Of a stretch of DNA of 64,000 nt, positions 35,872 to 45,933 are shown piece by piece (positions within the stretch are counted from its first letter, which is position 1; every line of letters starts with the position of its first letter). Below the pieces are notes generated by a model. That model did not search any database. It had not been told where the DNA came from and saw only the letters and a list, made by a program, of their open reading frames with translations. The position numbers and the translations under genes were made by a program. The stretch is from Deinococcus sedimenti (GTDB taxonomy: Bacteria; Deinococcota; Deinococci; Deinococcales; Deinococcaceae), in assembly GCF_014648135.1 (NCBI RefSeq), contig NZ_BMQN01000001.1, forward strand, positions 62,001-126,000. The letters are read 5' to 3'.

Positions 35872-36732
35872 TTACACGTCCTCGTCGCCGTCGCGCATGT
35901 AGGTCACGATGCTGCGGCAGTGCGTGAAGCCCGCCCGGGAATACAGGGCGCGGGCGGGTTTCATGTGATCGTGCGCCCGGACCCGCAGGGTCCGCACCTC
36001 GGGGTGCGTGTCGGCCTCGGCGGCCGCTAGGGCCAGCAGCTTCTGGCCGTAGCCCTGCCCGCGCTCGGCCGGGTGCACCGCCACGTACGTCACGTCCGCG
36101 CGGGCCTCCTCCGGGCAGAATTCCAGTTCCGCGAACCCCAGCGGCTGCTCGCCCCGCATCAACGCCACGAGCCGCACGTCGTCCCGCGCGAAATGCTCGT
36201 CGAACTGCTCAGGTGTCCAGTTCAGCCGTCCTGCCCAGGCGTCCTCGCTGGACTTGAACAGCTCGCGGTACGCGCCCAGCGGCAGCTTCCGCGCGATGCG
36301 GGTCCCGGCGGGCGCGCAGGCGTGCGGCGTCAGGCGCTCCAGCGGGGCGCTGTAGAAGTCCGTGGTGTGCATCGCCCCGAACCCTGCGGTGTCCAGCGCC
36401 TCGCGGACCGGCAGGTTGTCCCGCGCAGCGAACGCGTACACCGGTAGCCCGTCACTGTGCGTCAGGGCGCGCCGCAGCAGGGTGTGCACGTGCCCTCCGT
36501 CACTGATCGGCCCTTCCAGCACCAGCCCGTCCCGGAAGGGGGAGAGCGCGCAGTACGCCAGGACGCCCTCGTCCTCCACGTCCACGAGGCAGAGGTTGTC
36601 CTCGCATTCGGTCTGCAGTTCGCGCGGGTCGCGGGCGTCGGGGGAGAACACCTCGCGTTCGGGGGCGTCGTCCATCCAGGAGAGCAGGGCGAGCACGTCG
36701 GGAACATCAGTGGCCAGCATGGGTCGGATCAT
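35872..36732 (-). CDS. GNAT family acetyltransferase
   Basis: 286 residues. The C-terminal half is a clear GNAT domain: D-V-T-Y-V-A-V-H-P then the acetyl-CoA loop ERGQGYGQKLL, and R-V-R-A-H-D-H-M-K-P-A-R-A-L-Y-S-R-A-G-F. The N-terminal 130 residues also have GNAT-like strands (L-V-D-V-E-D-E-G-V-L-A-Y-C), so this may be a tandem pair with a degenerate first copy. GGAGG precedes the ATG by 7 nt, a normal Shine-Dalgarno start. Substrate unknown. Confidence 0.85.
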   Translation of the reverse strand: MIRPMLATDVPDVLALLSWMDDAPEREVFSPDARDPRELQTECEDNLCLVDVEDEGVLAYCALSPFRDGLVLEGPISDGGHVHTLLRRALTHSDGLPVYAFAARDNLPVREALDTAGFGAMHTTDFYSAPLERLTPHACAPAGTRIARKLPLGAYRELFKSSEDAWAGRLNWTPEQFDEHFARDDVRLVALMRGEQPLGFAELEFCPEEARADVTYVAVHPAERGQGYGQKLLALAAAEADTHPEVRTLRVRAHDHMKPARALYSRAGFTHCRSIVTYMRDGDEDV

Positions 36733-36882
36733 GAGGTGACCTCCGGGCGCAACCGCCCAAGGAAAGTGACGCGAAGCACGTGGCGGCAGAACGGCAACAG
36801 GTCGCTGCTGACCTTCAGCCTAGTGACGCGCGCCGCGCGCTGTCTGCCCCGCCCGTCACGCCGCGCCGACCCGGGCGCGTGG

Positions 36883-36888
36883 TATGCT
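36883..36888 (+). promoter_or_regulatory. -10 box TATGCT before a candidate small RNA/leader
   Basis: TATGCT with 6 nt to an A at 36895 where transcription should begin. No good -35. The transcript would start AUGCCCUGA. Confidence 0.55.
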
Positions 36889-36894
36889 GCGCGC

Positions 36895-36965
36895 ATGCCC
36901 TGAACAGGGTACGCCGCCTGCCTCCCCACAGACACGAAGCCGTGTTTGAGGGGCCTTTTCTTTTT
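36895..36965 (+). ncRNA. Candidate 71-nt small RNA or terminated leader
   Basis: Bounded by a TATGCT promoter and an intrinsic terminator: CCCC (36924-36927) plus CAG-ACACG pair with CGTGT-TTG plus GGGG (36950-36953), one A-A mismatch, loop AAGC, followed by TTTTCTTTTT (36956-36965). A CCCTGAACAGGG hairpin lies at its 5' end. It precedes the DUF4258 gene by 55 nt, so it may be an attenuated 5' leader of that gene or an independent small RNA. It opens with AUG-CCC-UGA, a possible two-codon leader. Confidence 0.6.
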
Positions 36966-37020
36966 GAAAGGGGCGGCCTGCGCGCCGCAGCAGACCCGGC
37001 CTGACCGGAGGTGCACCGCC

Positions 37021-37704
37021 GTGACGAAACAGTCCAGCAAACCGGCTTCTGGCCCCCTGCCCCGCCGAGCCCGCCCCCACACCGATGCCGCGCGCGCCGC
37101 CGACCCCGGCACGGCCCACACCCTGGCCGCCAGTGCAGACCTGCTCGCCCTGCGCGCCCAGCTGTCCCGCGCCGAGAAGGCCGCCCGCCGCGCCCCCACG
37201 CCCGCCCCGGCCCGCGCCGCGCGTCCCCAGGCTCCGTTGAAACCGCAGCGGGAAGCGGAACTGGGCGGCGTCAGCACCGACGACTTCAGCCTCGCGCAGG
37301 CGCACGCCCGACTGCGCGACGCCGTGTACGACGGCCGCTACCACCTGTGCCCGCACGCCATCGGGCACGCCCGCGCCGAGGGCTTCCTGGAACACGACGT
37401 GCTGAACGTCCTCCTGACCGGCCGGGTGCGCGCCGTGTACACCCAGGAGCGCCGCTGGCTGGTCTGCGGGTACTTCGAGGCGTGCGGCGTCGCCCTGCCC
37501 CTGCACGTCGTCGCCGAACCGCAGCGTGACGGGCACGTGGACATCGTCACGGCGTTCGTGCCCAGGCACCCGCACCACATCATCAGCCGCGCCCGGCTGG
37601 CCGTCATGCTCCGCTACGACGACCAACACGTCCGCGCCCGCACCGCCCAGGCGGGCAACCGCGTCGGGCACCGCGGCAAGGGCCGCTGGAAGAAGAGCGC
37701 CTGA
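37021..37704 (+). CDS. DUF4258 domain protein
   Basis: 227 residues from GTG, preceded by GGAGG with 9 nt spacing. The N-terminal 90 residues are basic, Ala/Pro-rich and probably disordered. About 95-205 form a DUF4258 domain (Y-H-L-C-P-H-A-I-G-H-A-R-A-E-G-F, L-L-T-G-R-V-R-A-V-Y-T-Q-E-R-R-W-L-V-C-G-Y-F, H-V-V-A-E-P ... V-D-I-V-T-A-F-V-P), a small fold seen in toxin-like and DNA-associated proteins. The basic C-terminus (RGKGRWKKSA) suggests nucleic-acid contact. An alternative start at 36946 would run through the terminator described above and is rejected. Confidence 0.75.
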   Translation: MTKQSSKPASGPLPRRARPHTDAARAADPGTAHTLAASADLLALRAQLSRAEKAARRAPTPAPARAARPQAPLKPQREAELGGVSTDDFSLAQAHARLRDAVYDGRYHLCPHAIGHARAEGFLEHDVLNVLLTGRVRAVYTQERRWLVCGYFEACGVALPLHVVAEPQRDGHVDIVTAFVPRHPHHIISRARLAVMLRYDDQHVRARTAQAGNRVGHRGKGRWKKSA

Positions 37705-37786
37705 CCGACTGTGGGACCGGGGCTGACCTCCGGTTCCAGGCGTTCTGGACCCTGACGGAACACGGCCACGCTCTACACTGGCGGGC

Positions 37787-38500
37787 ATGACCCCACCAGA
37801 CGCGGCGATACAGGTGATCGGCGGGGCCGCGGTCCTGCTGCTGCTGTGGCTACTGCGGCCCCTGGTCCGCGCCGGGCTGGACCGCGCCAGAGCGCGCCGC
37901 ACGCCACCCCCCGAACCACGGGATCCGGACGATGAATGGAAGCGGCGCGAGGCGGCACACCGCCGGGACGTCATGCGGTCCGGGCTGCTGCACGTCGCGT
38001 TCGACCGGGACAGCGTCAGCATGGGCGACGACAGCGAGGAGCACTGGCGCCTGCTGATGTTCGAGGAGAACCTCTCCCTGTCCGCTGCGCTGGGCCCCCC
38101 CATCTTCCGGGTGCTGACGTCCATGCCGGGCGGGCAGGCCACCTGGCTGATCGAACTGCGCGAGGAGATCCGTGCGCCTCAACGCTCGGCGGCAGGGAAG
38201 CTGGACCGCCCGGGCCTCGTGAGGGTCACGCCCCTGGCGGTGGTGGCGCAGCAGTGGTCCGAGCCTCACCTGCTGCACGCGGACGTGCCGGTGTCCCGAC
38301 TGATGGGCGCCACGCTGTACGCCCGCTCCCTGGGACGGCAGGACCCGGCCGAGGTGGCGGGATCTGCCCACTTGATCCTGGAGGAGGAGACCGTCACGAC
38401 CACCGCATACGACGAGTCGCAGGTGAGCGCGGATGACCGCGTGATGATCCGCGTCCGCCCGCGGCAGGTGGAGGCGGACGCTGCAGGTGAGCGCAGGTGA
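37787..38500 (+). CDS. Hypothetical membrane-anchored protein
   Basis: 237 residues. One N-terminal transmembrane helix (about 7-25), a basic Pro-rich linker, then a soluble alpha/beta domain of about 170 residues without recognised motifs. TACACT ends 7 nt before the ATG (leaderless type). No family recognised. Confidence 0.65.
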   Translation: MTPPDAAIQVIGGAAVLLLLWLLRPLVRAGLDRARARRTPPPEPRDPDDEWKRREAAHRRDVMRSGLLHVAFDRDSVSMGDDSEEHWRLLMFEENLSLSAALGPPIFRVLTSMPGGQATWLIELREEIRAPQRSAAGKLDRPGLVRVTPLAVVAQQWSEPHLLHADVPVSRLMGATLYARSLGRQDPAEVAGSAHLILEEETVTTTAYDESQVSADDRVMIRVRPRQVEADAAGERR

Positions 38501-38580
38501 CATACAGGTGCTGTCGTGACGGCCGAGCAGACGGGTACAGCTCCGCAGGAGCGCGAATGAAGAGGGTCGAGCAGGACGGG

Positions 38581-38622
38581 GAATGGAGGCATCATGCGTC
38601 TGCTGTCCTGATGCCTCCATTC
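38581..38622. repeat. Perfect 14-bp hairpin at the P450 gene end
   Basis: 38581-38594 pairs with 38609-38622, loop of 14, 11 bases past the P450 stop (minus). No T-tract. Same class as the hairpins at 27333, 30811 and 61018. Confidence 0.75.
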
Positions 38623-38633
38623 GGGGAACTGCT

Positions 38634-39851
38634 CTAGGCCCGTCCCAGCGCGACGCGCAGGCCGCGCAGTTCGTAGCCTTTCACGACCTCGTTGAAGGTC
38701 ACGCGGGGTTCCTGCACGAGGCGCAGGTCCTGCCAGATCAGCAGGCGACGCAGGAACGTGTCGGTCTCCTTGATGGCCAGGAACGCGCCGGGGCAGCGGT
38801 GATGCCCGTCCCCGAACGCCATGACCGGGGCCTGCACGCCGCGCGGCAGCGGCCGGGCGGGGCACAGTGCGGCCGGGTCGGCGCCCGCCACGCCGGGATC
38901 GGTGTTCACGTCCGCGAGGTTCAGGGCGAGCAGCGTGCCCTGCGGGATGGTCTGCCCGTCCACGGTCAGTTCGGTCTGCGCGCGGCGGTACAGGGTGGAT
39001 ACGACGGGTTCCAGGCGCAGGATCTCGTGCAGGATATCCAGGCGTTCCTTCTCGGTGCCGTGCACGTACTCGGCGCGCAGGTCGGGGGCGCGCAGCAGGT
39101 GCCACGTGGCGACCGTGATGAACTCGCGGGTGGTGACCATGCCCGCCGTGCCGTACGTGAGGCACTCGGTGAGGATCTCGATGTCGCTGTACTCCCGGTC
39201 GATCAGGTGGCTGATCAGATCGTCCCGGCGCGCCCGGCGGCGGGCCTGGATGGCGGGTTTCACGTCCAGCAGGTAGAAGGCCAGCAGGTGCCGCTGATCC
39301 AGGATGCTGTGCAGGCGGCCCTTCTCGGGGCTCAGGCCGGGTTCGCTGTTGCCGTCGTGTTCCACGAACCTCATGACGCGGTGCTCCAGCCCGGGCAGGC
39401 GGCTGCTCGTGAGTCCCACCACCTGCGAGGCGACCTGCACGGCCAGGGTCAGGCTCAGGTCGTCAATGTTGGCCTCGCCGCGGGTGGCCAGCTGCCCGAT
39501 CAGGTCGTCGCTGAGCGCCGCGATCATGGGCTGGTACGTGGCGACCGCGGCGGGCGTGAAGTACCGGGCGGTGTCGCGGCGCATCTCGTGGTGTTCCTCG
39601 CCTTCGGTGAACAGCACGGGGCGGCGCTTGAGGATCCCGGCTTCGTTGACGGTCTCGGCGCTGAAGCCGGCCTGCGTGACGGCCTCGCTGCGCAGCACGT
39701 CCCGCGCGCCCTGGAACGAGTGGACCTGCACGACGCCGCGCGGGTCCGGGGTGGGGGCGGCGCCCGGCTGGTCCGGGCGGTCGGCGCGGCGGGTGAGGGC
39801 GTCGCCGCCGAAGGGGCAGCGGGGGGCGGGCGTGGATTCGGGAACAGTCAT
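38634..39851 (-). CDS. Cytochrome P450
   Basis: 405 residues, soluble bacterial type. Heme-binding loop [14 protein letters not shown] near residue 340 with the Cys ligand, K-helix motif EILR (about residue 260) and an I-helix G-T-A-G-M-V-T-T-R where the acid/Thr pair is replaced by T-T. The first residues ([13 protein letters not shown]) are unusual for a P450. No ferredoxin or reductase is nearby. Its start overlaps the end of the MarR gene by 4 nt, so regulator and enzyme form one unit. Confidence 0.9.
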   Translation of the reverse strand: MTVPESTPAPRCPFGGDALTRRADRPDQPGAAPTPDPRGVVQVHSFQGARDVLRSEAVTQAGFSAETVNEAGILKRRPVLFTEGEEHHEMRRDTARYFTPAAVATYQPMIAALSDDLIGQLATRGEANIDDLSLTLAVQVASQVVGLTSSRLPGLEHRVMRFVEHDGNSEPGLSPEKGRLHSILDQRHLLAFYLLDVKPAIQARRRARRDDLISHLIDREYSDIEILTECLTYGTAGMVTTREFITVATWHLLRAPDLRAEYVHGTEKERLDILHEILRLEPVVSTLYRRAQTELTVDGQTIPQGTLLALNLADVNTDPGVAGADPAALCPARPLPRGVQAPVMAFGDGHHRCPGAFLAIKETDTFLRRLLIWQDLRLVQEPRVTFNEVVKGYELRGLRVALGRA

Positions 39852-40318
39852 GGGGTGGCCTCCGGTGAGGTGGGGGAGAGGTCGGTCAGGGCTTCCAGTC
39901 CGGCTGTGACCGTGTTCAGCTGCGGTCCGAGGCGATCCAGTGCGGGCTGCGTGGCGTGCTGGACGGTCTGCATGGCTGCTCGCCACAGGTCCTGACCGGC
40001 GGGCGTGGTGTGCAGGGCGTGCCGTCGCGCGTCGCCGGGCGGCCGCTGGTACGTGACGGCTCCGGCCTCCTGGAGGTGGCGCAGGGCGCGGGCGACCTCG
40101 TAGCGGGGCAGGTCCAGCGTGCGGGCGAGGTCGCTGGGTGTCTGGGGGCCTGCCTGCACGTGACTGAGGATCAGGAAGGCGCGCAGGTCGAGGTCGTTGT
40201 GCTCGCGGCGCAGAGCGGCCTGCACCTGTCCGCTGATGCCCTGCCACGCCGTCCAGTAGGCGGCCAGAAACCGCAGCGGCTGCCGCGAGAGGTCCAGCTC
40301 GTGCGGATCAGGTGACAT
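39848..40318 (-). CDS. MarR family transcriptional regulator
   Basis: 156 residues. Winged helix with [44 protein letters not shown] (recognition helix) and the wing [15 protein letters not shown], flanked by dimerisation helices. First gene of the regulator-P450 unit. A TTGCA-TTC-TGCAA palindrome directly upstream of the ATG overlaps the probable CAGAAT -10 box, so the protein likely represses its own operon and is released by an aromatic or hydrophobic ligand, as is usual for MarR. Confidence 0.9.
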   Translation of the reverse strand: MSPDPHELDLSRQPLRFLAAYWTAWQGISGQVQAALRREHNDLDLRAFLILSHVQAGPQTPSDLARTLDLPRYEVARALRHLQEAGAVTYQRPPGDARRHALHTTPAGQDLWRAAMQTVQHATQPALDRLGPQLNTVTAGLEALTDLSPTSPEATP

Positions 40319-40320
40319 GA

Positions 40321-40333
40321 TTGCATTCTGCAA
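40321..40333 (-). promoter_or_regulatory. Putative MarR operator over the P450 operon promoter
   Basis: 13-bp palindrome TTGCA-TTC-TGCAA, 2 nt upstream of the regulator's ATG and overlapping a CAGAAT -10-like box. MarR proteins typically bind palindromes of this kind. Confidence 0.6.
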
Positions 40334-40422
40334 CAATCCACGCGCCGGTGGCTGAGGACCGGGTGAAGGAGCACGCGGCACAACAGACAGGGCATCGGGA
40401 GGGGAAGCGTGACGTGAGCGGT

Positions 40423-40582
40423 CACAGCGGTGTCCAGTTGCACCCCGGGGCCAAGGGCACGCCCCAGGGCTCCCCGTCCAACCGCTGTCCTTCTCAGGTG
40501 CTCGCTCTGCGGCGCAGCTCTTCGGGTCCGCTCAATTCAGAGATATTGAGAAAACCCTTCAATACCTCTGAATTCTGCTGTC
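40423..40582 (-). repeat. Intergenic repeat R2, copy a
   Basis: About 160 nt, oriented on the minus strand. Shares with the copy at 43813 the initial hairpin (ATTCAGAG...CTCTGAAT), GAGCGGAC-CGAAGAGCTGCG-CCGCAGAGCGAG, GGACAG-GGTTGGA, GGGGCGTG and a terminal CACCGCTGT. Non-coding. Lies between the MarR gene and the purH terminator; the rest of 40319-40675 holds only the MarR operator and that terminator. Confidence 0.75.
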
Positions 40583-40616
40583 AGATCGTGCGCCCGCTGT
40601 GGGCTACCATCCATCA

Positions 40617-40654
40617 CCCAAAAAGTAAGGGGGTGGACGCCGCCACGTCCACCC
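40617..40654 (-). terminator. purH terminator
   Basis: 9-bp GGGTGGACG/CGTCCACCC stem (40631-40639 with 40646-40654). On the minus strand it is followed by CCCCTTACTTTTTGG, giving a U-rich tail. Confidence 0.8.
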
Positions 40655-40675
40655 AGGGGGTTCAGGGTTGGGGGG

Positions 40676-42241
<1,566 letters not shown>

Positions 42242-42276
42242 TGTGACCTCCGAGGACCCCGCCAGCAGAGGCGGGG

Positions 42277-42362
42277 ATCGACCCAGGCGCGCGATCAGGA
42301 AAAAAGTCCGTGTCGGGGGCTTCCCCGTGGTGTGCCCACGTTCAGCGCCAGTCGCCCCCCGG
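42277..42362 (-). promoter_or_regulatory. ZTP (pfl) riboswitch upstream of purH
   Basis: On the minus strand GGGCGACUGGCG, a GUGG-GCACA-CCAC stem running into CCACGGGGAAGC, and after a linker the conserved CGCGCCUGGGU. These are the recognisable blocks of the ZTP/pfl aptamer, which binds ZMP or ZTP and up-regulates purine and one-carbon genes; purH is one of its usual targets. CGAC and GUCG at the two ends can close the element. A TACACT -10 box (42378-42373) places the transcript start just upstream. A U6 tract lies in the linker, and a CCCCGCC/GGCGGGG hairpin follows before the purH Shine-Dalgarno. Confidence 0.85.
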
Positions 42363-42562
42363 CCCAGCGGGCAGTGTACCGTCACGGGGCGCACGTGACC
42401 CCGCCCACCCCGGTCAGCAGTCCCGGACGCACCCACCCGACCAGCACCGCGCCGGGCGTGCCGGGGAGCAGCATGAGTCCTTTACCCTCCGGGTGGATGA
42501 CGGAAATACGCAGCGCGGCCCGCCTCCGCTTCCTACAGTGGAGGTCAGGTCAGGAGGTTCAG

Positions 42563-43795
42563 TTGCGCCACGCGTCCCCCACCCTCCCCACGATCCTGGA
42601 CACCTTCGAGCGGCAATTCGCCCGGACCGGGTTTCTGCCGCCCCAGGCGCCCGTCCTCACGCTGCCCGGCCCGTACCAGGTGGTACCCGACCTGATCCCC
42701 ACACTGGCCAGCGCGTACGGCGACACCGGCGTCCGGCCCCTGATCCGGGAGGCGGTCGCGTCGTGGCCCCGCGACCTGCACGCGGGGCTGGCCGCGCTGG
42801 ACGCCGATCAGCGCGACGCGCTGCTGTCGGCCACCACGATCCTGATGCACCTGTACCGCTGGAACGCCGTGCCGGTGGACCCCGCGCGCTTTCACGAGCA
42901 CCCGGAGTTCCCGCGTGCCCTGGCGCACCTGTTCCGGACGCTGAGTGACGCGCGGGACCTGCCGCCCTGCGGCAGCCTGTACACCCTGAAGTACCTGAAC
43001 TGGCGCAGCCCCGACGTGACGCCCGGCGAACCGTACGACGCGGACACGCTGCACGCCGGGAACGTCCGCATCGCGCACCCCTGGCAGGAGGGCGTGGCGG
43101 GCGAGCAGCTGGACCTGTGGATCCAGACGTTCGTCCTGGCCGAAGCGCGCGGCCTGGGTGTCCTGCGCGCGGGCATGGCGGCCCTGCGCGCCGCGCACAA
43201 GCAGGACTGCGCGGCGCTCGAGGCGGCGCTGGAGGACCTGCACCACGCGATCCGCACCGTGGCGCGCGGGATCAACGTGTACACCCGCTTCCACGTGATC
43301 CGCACCGACCTGTGGCGGGTGCACACCCAGCCCACGTTCGGCTGGGGTCTGACGGAACAGGGGCGGCTGCTCGAGGGCGCCAGTGGCCTGCAGCTGGGCG
43401 CCACGCAGTTCGCGGACCTCGCGCTGGGCGTCCCGTTCAGTGGACCGCTGGGCGGCGCGCTGCTCGCCTCGCGCGCGTACCTGCCGCCGGAACAGCGGGC
43501 GTTCCTGACCGCCTGGGACGGGCACCGGCGTGACGTCCGGGCAGGCGTGACCGGCTGGGGCGGCAGCCGCGCCCGCGACCTGTTCGACGCGTGCGTGCAG
43601 GACATGGAACGCTGGCGCGTCAGTCACCGCGAGCGCGGCTCGGCCTACCTGCGCGGGGACGGCCGGGCGCACGTCATGGCGTCCACCGGAACGCAGTTCT
43701 CGGCGGGCACCCCCCACGATCAGGACTTCCGGCACCTGATGAACTCCCGCATTCACGACACCCGGCGCCAGCGCATCGCGGACGACCTGCTCTAG
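42563..43795 (+). CDS. Indoleamine 2,3-dioxygenase-like heme protein
   Basis: 410 residues if started at TTG 42563, which has GGAGG 5 nt upstream; ATGs at 42473 and 42497 (the latter 8 nt after TACCCT) are in frame and possible. The C-terminal half follows the IDO pattern: G-A-S-G-L-Q-L-G-A-T-Q-F-A-D-L-A-L-G-V, A-Y-L-P-P-E-Q-R-A-F-L, F-D-A-C-V-Q-D-M-E-R-W-R-V-S-H with the likely proximal heme His, and T-G-T-Q near the end. IDO opens the indole ring of Trp; similarity here is moderate, so the substrate may differ. Divergent from purH. Confidence 0.6.
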   Translation: MRHASPTLPTILDTFERQFARTGFLPPQAPVLTLPGPYQVVPDLIPTLASAYGDTGVRPLIREAVASWPRDLHAGLAALDADQRDALLSATTILMHLYRWNAVPVDPARFHEHPEFPRALAHLFRTLSDARDLPPCGSLYTLKYLNWRSPDVTPGEPYDADTLHAGNVRIAHPWQEGVAGEQLDLWIQTFVLAEARGLGVLRAGMAALRAAHKQDCAALEAALEDLHHAIRTVARGINVYTRFHVIRTDLWRVHTQPTFGWGLTEQGRLLEGASGLQLGATQFADLALGVPFSGPLGGALLASRAYLPPEQRAFLTAWDGHRRDVRAGVTGWGGSRARDLFDACVQDMERWRVSHRERGSAYLRGDGRAHVMASTGTQFSAGTPHDQDFRHLMNSRIHDTRRQRIADDLL

Positions 43796-43812
43796 GCCAG
43801 CAGGTGGGTGTT

Positions 43813-43971
43813 ACAGCAGCATTCAGAGGTACTGAGGGTATCCCTCGATACCTCTGAATCGAGCGGACTCGAAGAGCTGCGCCGCAGAGCGAGGACCTGA
43901 AAAGGACAGGGGTTGGAAGTGGAGCCCAGGGGCGTGGTGCTGGCCCTTCAATGGAACTGGAAACCGCTGTC
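43813..43971 (+). repeat. Intergenic repeat R2, copy b
   Basis: Begins ACAGCAGCATTCAGAGG, hairpin closing with CCTCTGAAT, then GAGCGGAC-CGAAGAGCTGCG-CCGCAGAGCGAG, ending in CCGCTGTC. Its last bases form the stop codon region of the minus-strand gene at 43970. Same family as 40423. Confidence 0.78.
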
Positions 43972-44524
43972 AGTTGCTGTTGCCGCTGCCGTCCGGTGAG
44001 GGACTCAGGAGGGCCGGGTCCTGCGGGGCGGGCGTGCCCGAGCCCAGCAGGGCGCGCAGTTCCTCGATCACGGCGCGTTCCTTGTCGTTCACCTGTTCGC
44101 CGCCGATGCCCAGGAACCCGCCTTCCTTCGCGGCCCCCGCGGTCCGCTCGGCGACGTTGAGGAGCATGGCGCGGTACGCGGCGGCGTCCTCGGGGCTGGT
44201 CTTGGCGGCGACCACCCACGCGGCCTGCCGCACGCCCTCGAGGCTCTGCTCGCGGGCCTCGTCCATGCTGCGGGCGCGGTCCTGATGCGGCATGGCCTGC
44301 GGGTCGGGCGCGGTCCCCAGCAGGTCGGCCGCCATGGCCTCCAGCAGCGGCGTGCGGGTCTGGGCGCTGACGCTCTCGCGGACTGCCTGCCCGATGGCCT
44401 GCGCCTCGGCGACCAGGCCGGTCAGGCCGCTGGGGCTGGCGGCCACGACCGCCGCGCCCGCCCGACCGGGGCCGGTCATGACCTTGAACCACTCGTCTGC
44501 CGTGAAGTTGTCCTTGATGCTCAT
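43970..44524 (-). CDS. Conserved hypothetical protein
   Basis: 184 residues, mostly alpha-helical, soluble. The N-terminus FTADEWFKVMTGPGRAGAAVVAASPSGLTGL is a pattern I have seen in conserved hypotheticals, without known function. TACCCT ends 6 nt before the ATG, so it is probably expressed as a leaderless mRNA. The C-terminal tail is low complexity (SPSPDGSGNSN) and its stop sits in repeat R2b. Confidence 0.72.
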   Translation of the reverse strand: MSIKDNFTADEWFKVMTGPGRAGAAVVAASPSGLTGLVAEAQAIGQAVRESVSAQTRTPLLEAMAADLLGTAPDPQAMPHQDRARSMDEAREQSLEGVRQAAWVVAAKTSPEDAAAYRAMLLNVAERTAGAAKEGGFLGIGGEQVNDKERAVIEELRALLGSGTPAPQDPALLSPSPDGSGNSN

Positions 44525-44566
44525 GCGTTCAGGGTACGCGCCGCGCCCGGAGCGCGTGTTCGGGGT

Positions 44567-44794
44567 TCATTCACGCTCGGGCAGGGCACTCAGGTCGAAC
44601 TGCACCCGCTCGGTGTCCTCGCGCATGCTGACCGGGTCGGCGTCCAGGCCGTGCGAGCCGAACATCCCGCCCGCCGCGCCGCTCGCGCCCAGCGGGTCGT
44701 GGCTGCGCTCGTCGGGCGGCACCAGGGGCTTCATGCGCAGGGCCAGCACGATCAGGACGGTGGGCAGCACGATGAAGATCAGGAATGCACTCAC
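44567..44794 (-). CDS. Small membrane protein
   Basis: 75 residues from GTG with GGAGG 4 nt upstream. One N-terminal transmembrane helix (about 3-20), then a short polar tail with no recognised motif. Expression is supported by the Shine-Dalgarno; function unknown. Confidence 0.55.
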   Translation of the reverse strand: MSAFLIFIVLPTVLIVLALRMKPLVPPDERSHDPLGASGAAGGMFGSHGLDADPVSMREDTERVQFDLSALPERE

Positions 44795-44893
44795 GAAACC
44801 TCCGGCGCACTCCGGTTCAGGGGAGGCGTGACCTCATGCTGTCACGGCGCGCCCCCGCTCCGCTGCCGGAAACCGGGCGCGCCGGGGGGTGAT

Positions 44894-45466
44894 TCAGGCG
44901 TCGCTGGGGGGCACGCGCCAGCCGGTCCGGGTGGCCCATTCCTGAGCACCCGCGACGATCAGGTCCATGACGGGGTCCTTCACGGCGTAGTAGGCGTCCA
45001 CGTCACGCGGGTGCAGCCGGGCGAGCTGCACCTTCACCTCGCCGTACGCGGCGGCGGCGGCCGGGGCGGCGCGCAGGAAGTCGCGCATCAGCAGCGGGTA
45101 GCGGTGATTGAAGCGGCCCACCTCGCGCACGTGTAGGTGGACCTGCCCGGCGCGGCTGGCGTAGGCCTTGCGCAGCTCGGCGCCGGGCAGGGTCAGGCCG
45201 GGGGGCAGGTGGTCGGCGGTGACGGCGGGGCGGGGTTCATAGCCCAGCGCGGCCAGGGTTTGCAACAGGGCCGGGGCGGCGTTCAGGTCGCTCAGGCCGA
45301 TCTGGAGGTCGATCACGTCCTTGGCGCTCAGGCCGGGCACGGCGGTCGAGCCGATGTGGTGAAGCTGCGCGTCGGCGGGCAGGGCCGCGCGGATGGGGTG
45401 GGCCAGGGCGTGAAAACGTGCCGCCCAGGTGGGATCGGGCGGCACGACCGTGATGACCTTCGACAT
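44894..45466 (-). CDS. GrpB/UPF0157 family nucleotidyltransferase-fold protein
   Basis: 190 residues. [22 protein letters not shown] is the UPF0157 signature (GS and D-x-x-D-L of a nucleotidyltransferase-like fold), and [23 protein letters not shown] matches the second half. Biochemical role unestablished; the family is often linked to small-molecule or antibiotic modification by analogy only. Confidence 0.85.
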   Translation of the reverse strand: MSKVITVVPPDPTWAARFHALAHPIRAALPADAQLHHIGSTAVPGLSAKDVIDLQIGLSDLNAAPALLQTLAALGYEPRPAVTADHLPPGLTLPGAELRKAYASRAGQVHLHVREVGRFNHRYPLLMRDFLRAAPAAAAAYGEVKVQLARLHPRDVDAYYAVKDPVMDLIVAGAQEWATRTGWRVPPSDA

Positions 45467-45489
45467 GGCGCTTGGCGGAGTGGCCGGGG

Positions 45490-45846
45490 TCAGCAGGGGG
45501 CCGGTTCGGGGTGCGGCGCGGCGGGGGCGTGCAGGTGGGTCTTGGCCCAGCCGTCGATGGCGTCGATGACGCTCTGGAGTTCCAGTCCAGCCGGGGTGAG
45601 GCTGTAGACGCTGCGGGCGAGTTTGCCGTGGCTGTCCTCGGTGCGTTTGTTGATCAGCGAGAGGGTTTCGAGTTGCTCGAGGCGCTGCGTGAGGGTGGCG
45701 CTGTTGCAGCCGCCGACGGCGCGCGCGAGTTCGTTAAACCCCTTCTCGCCGTTCAGCAGGGCGCGGACGATGTGCAGCACCCATTTCTCCTGCAACACCC
45801 CGATGGCCCGGTAGACCGGGCAGAAACCAGCGTGTTCAGTGCTCAT
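45490..45846 (-). CDS. HxlR family transcriptional regulator
   Basis: 118 residues. Winged helix of the HxlR type: C-P-V-Y near the N-terminus, [35 protein letters not shown] and Y-S-L-T-P-A-G. Proteins of this family often control divergent reductases in response to reactive carbonyl or quinone stress. It is divergent from a nitroreductase with about 87 bases between starts, the usual arrangement. TAGACT ends 6 nt before the ATG. Confidence 0.9.
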   Translation of the reverse strand: MSTEHAGFCPVYRAIGVLQEKWVLHIVRALLNGEKGFNELARAVGGCNSATLTQRLEQLETLSLINKRTEDSHGKLARSVYSLTPAGLELQSVIDAIDGWAKTHLHAPAAPHPEPAPC

Positions 45847-45898
45847 GGGACAAGTCTACACGGCGGGACTGACCAAATCATGACGGAAGACACATCGC

Positions 45899-45927
45899 TT
45901 GACAATTCAAAGCAGTTGACCTAACCT
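45899..45927 (+). promoter_or_regulatory. Consensus promoter of the nitroreductase gene
   Basis: TTGACA (45899-45904), a 17-base spacer and TAACCT (45922-45927), with 6 nt to the ATG. The best -35/-10 pair in the window, and it gives a leaderless transcript. The HxlR operator should lie in the 87-base intergenic region; no clean palindrome was identified. Confidence 0.85.
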
Positions 45928-45933
45928 CTCGGC

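Noticed and set aside
36946..37020. Extended start for the DUF4258 gene
   Set aside because: Would put the first codons inside an intrinsic terminator; the GTG at 37021 has a good Shine-Dalgarno.
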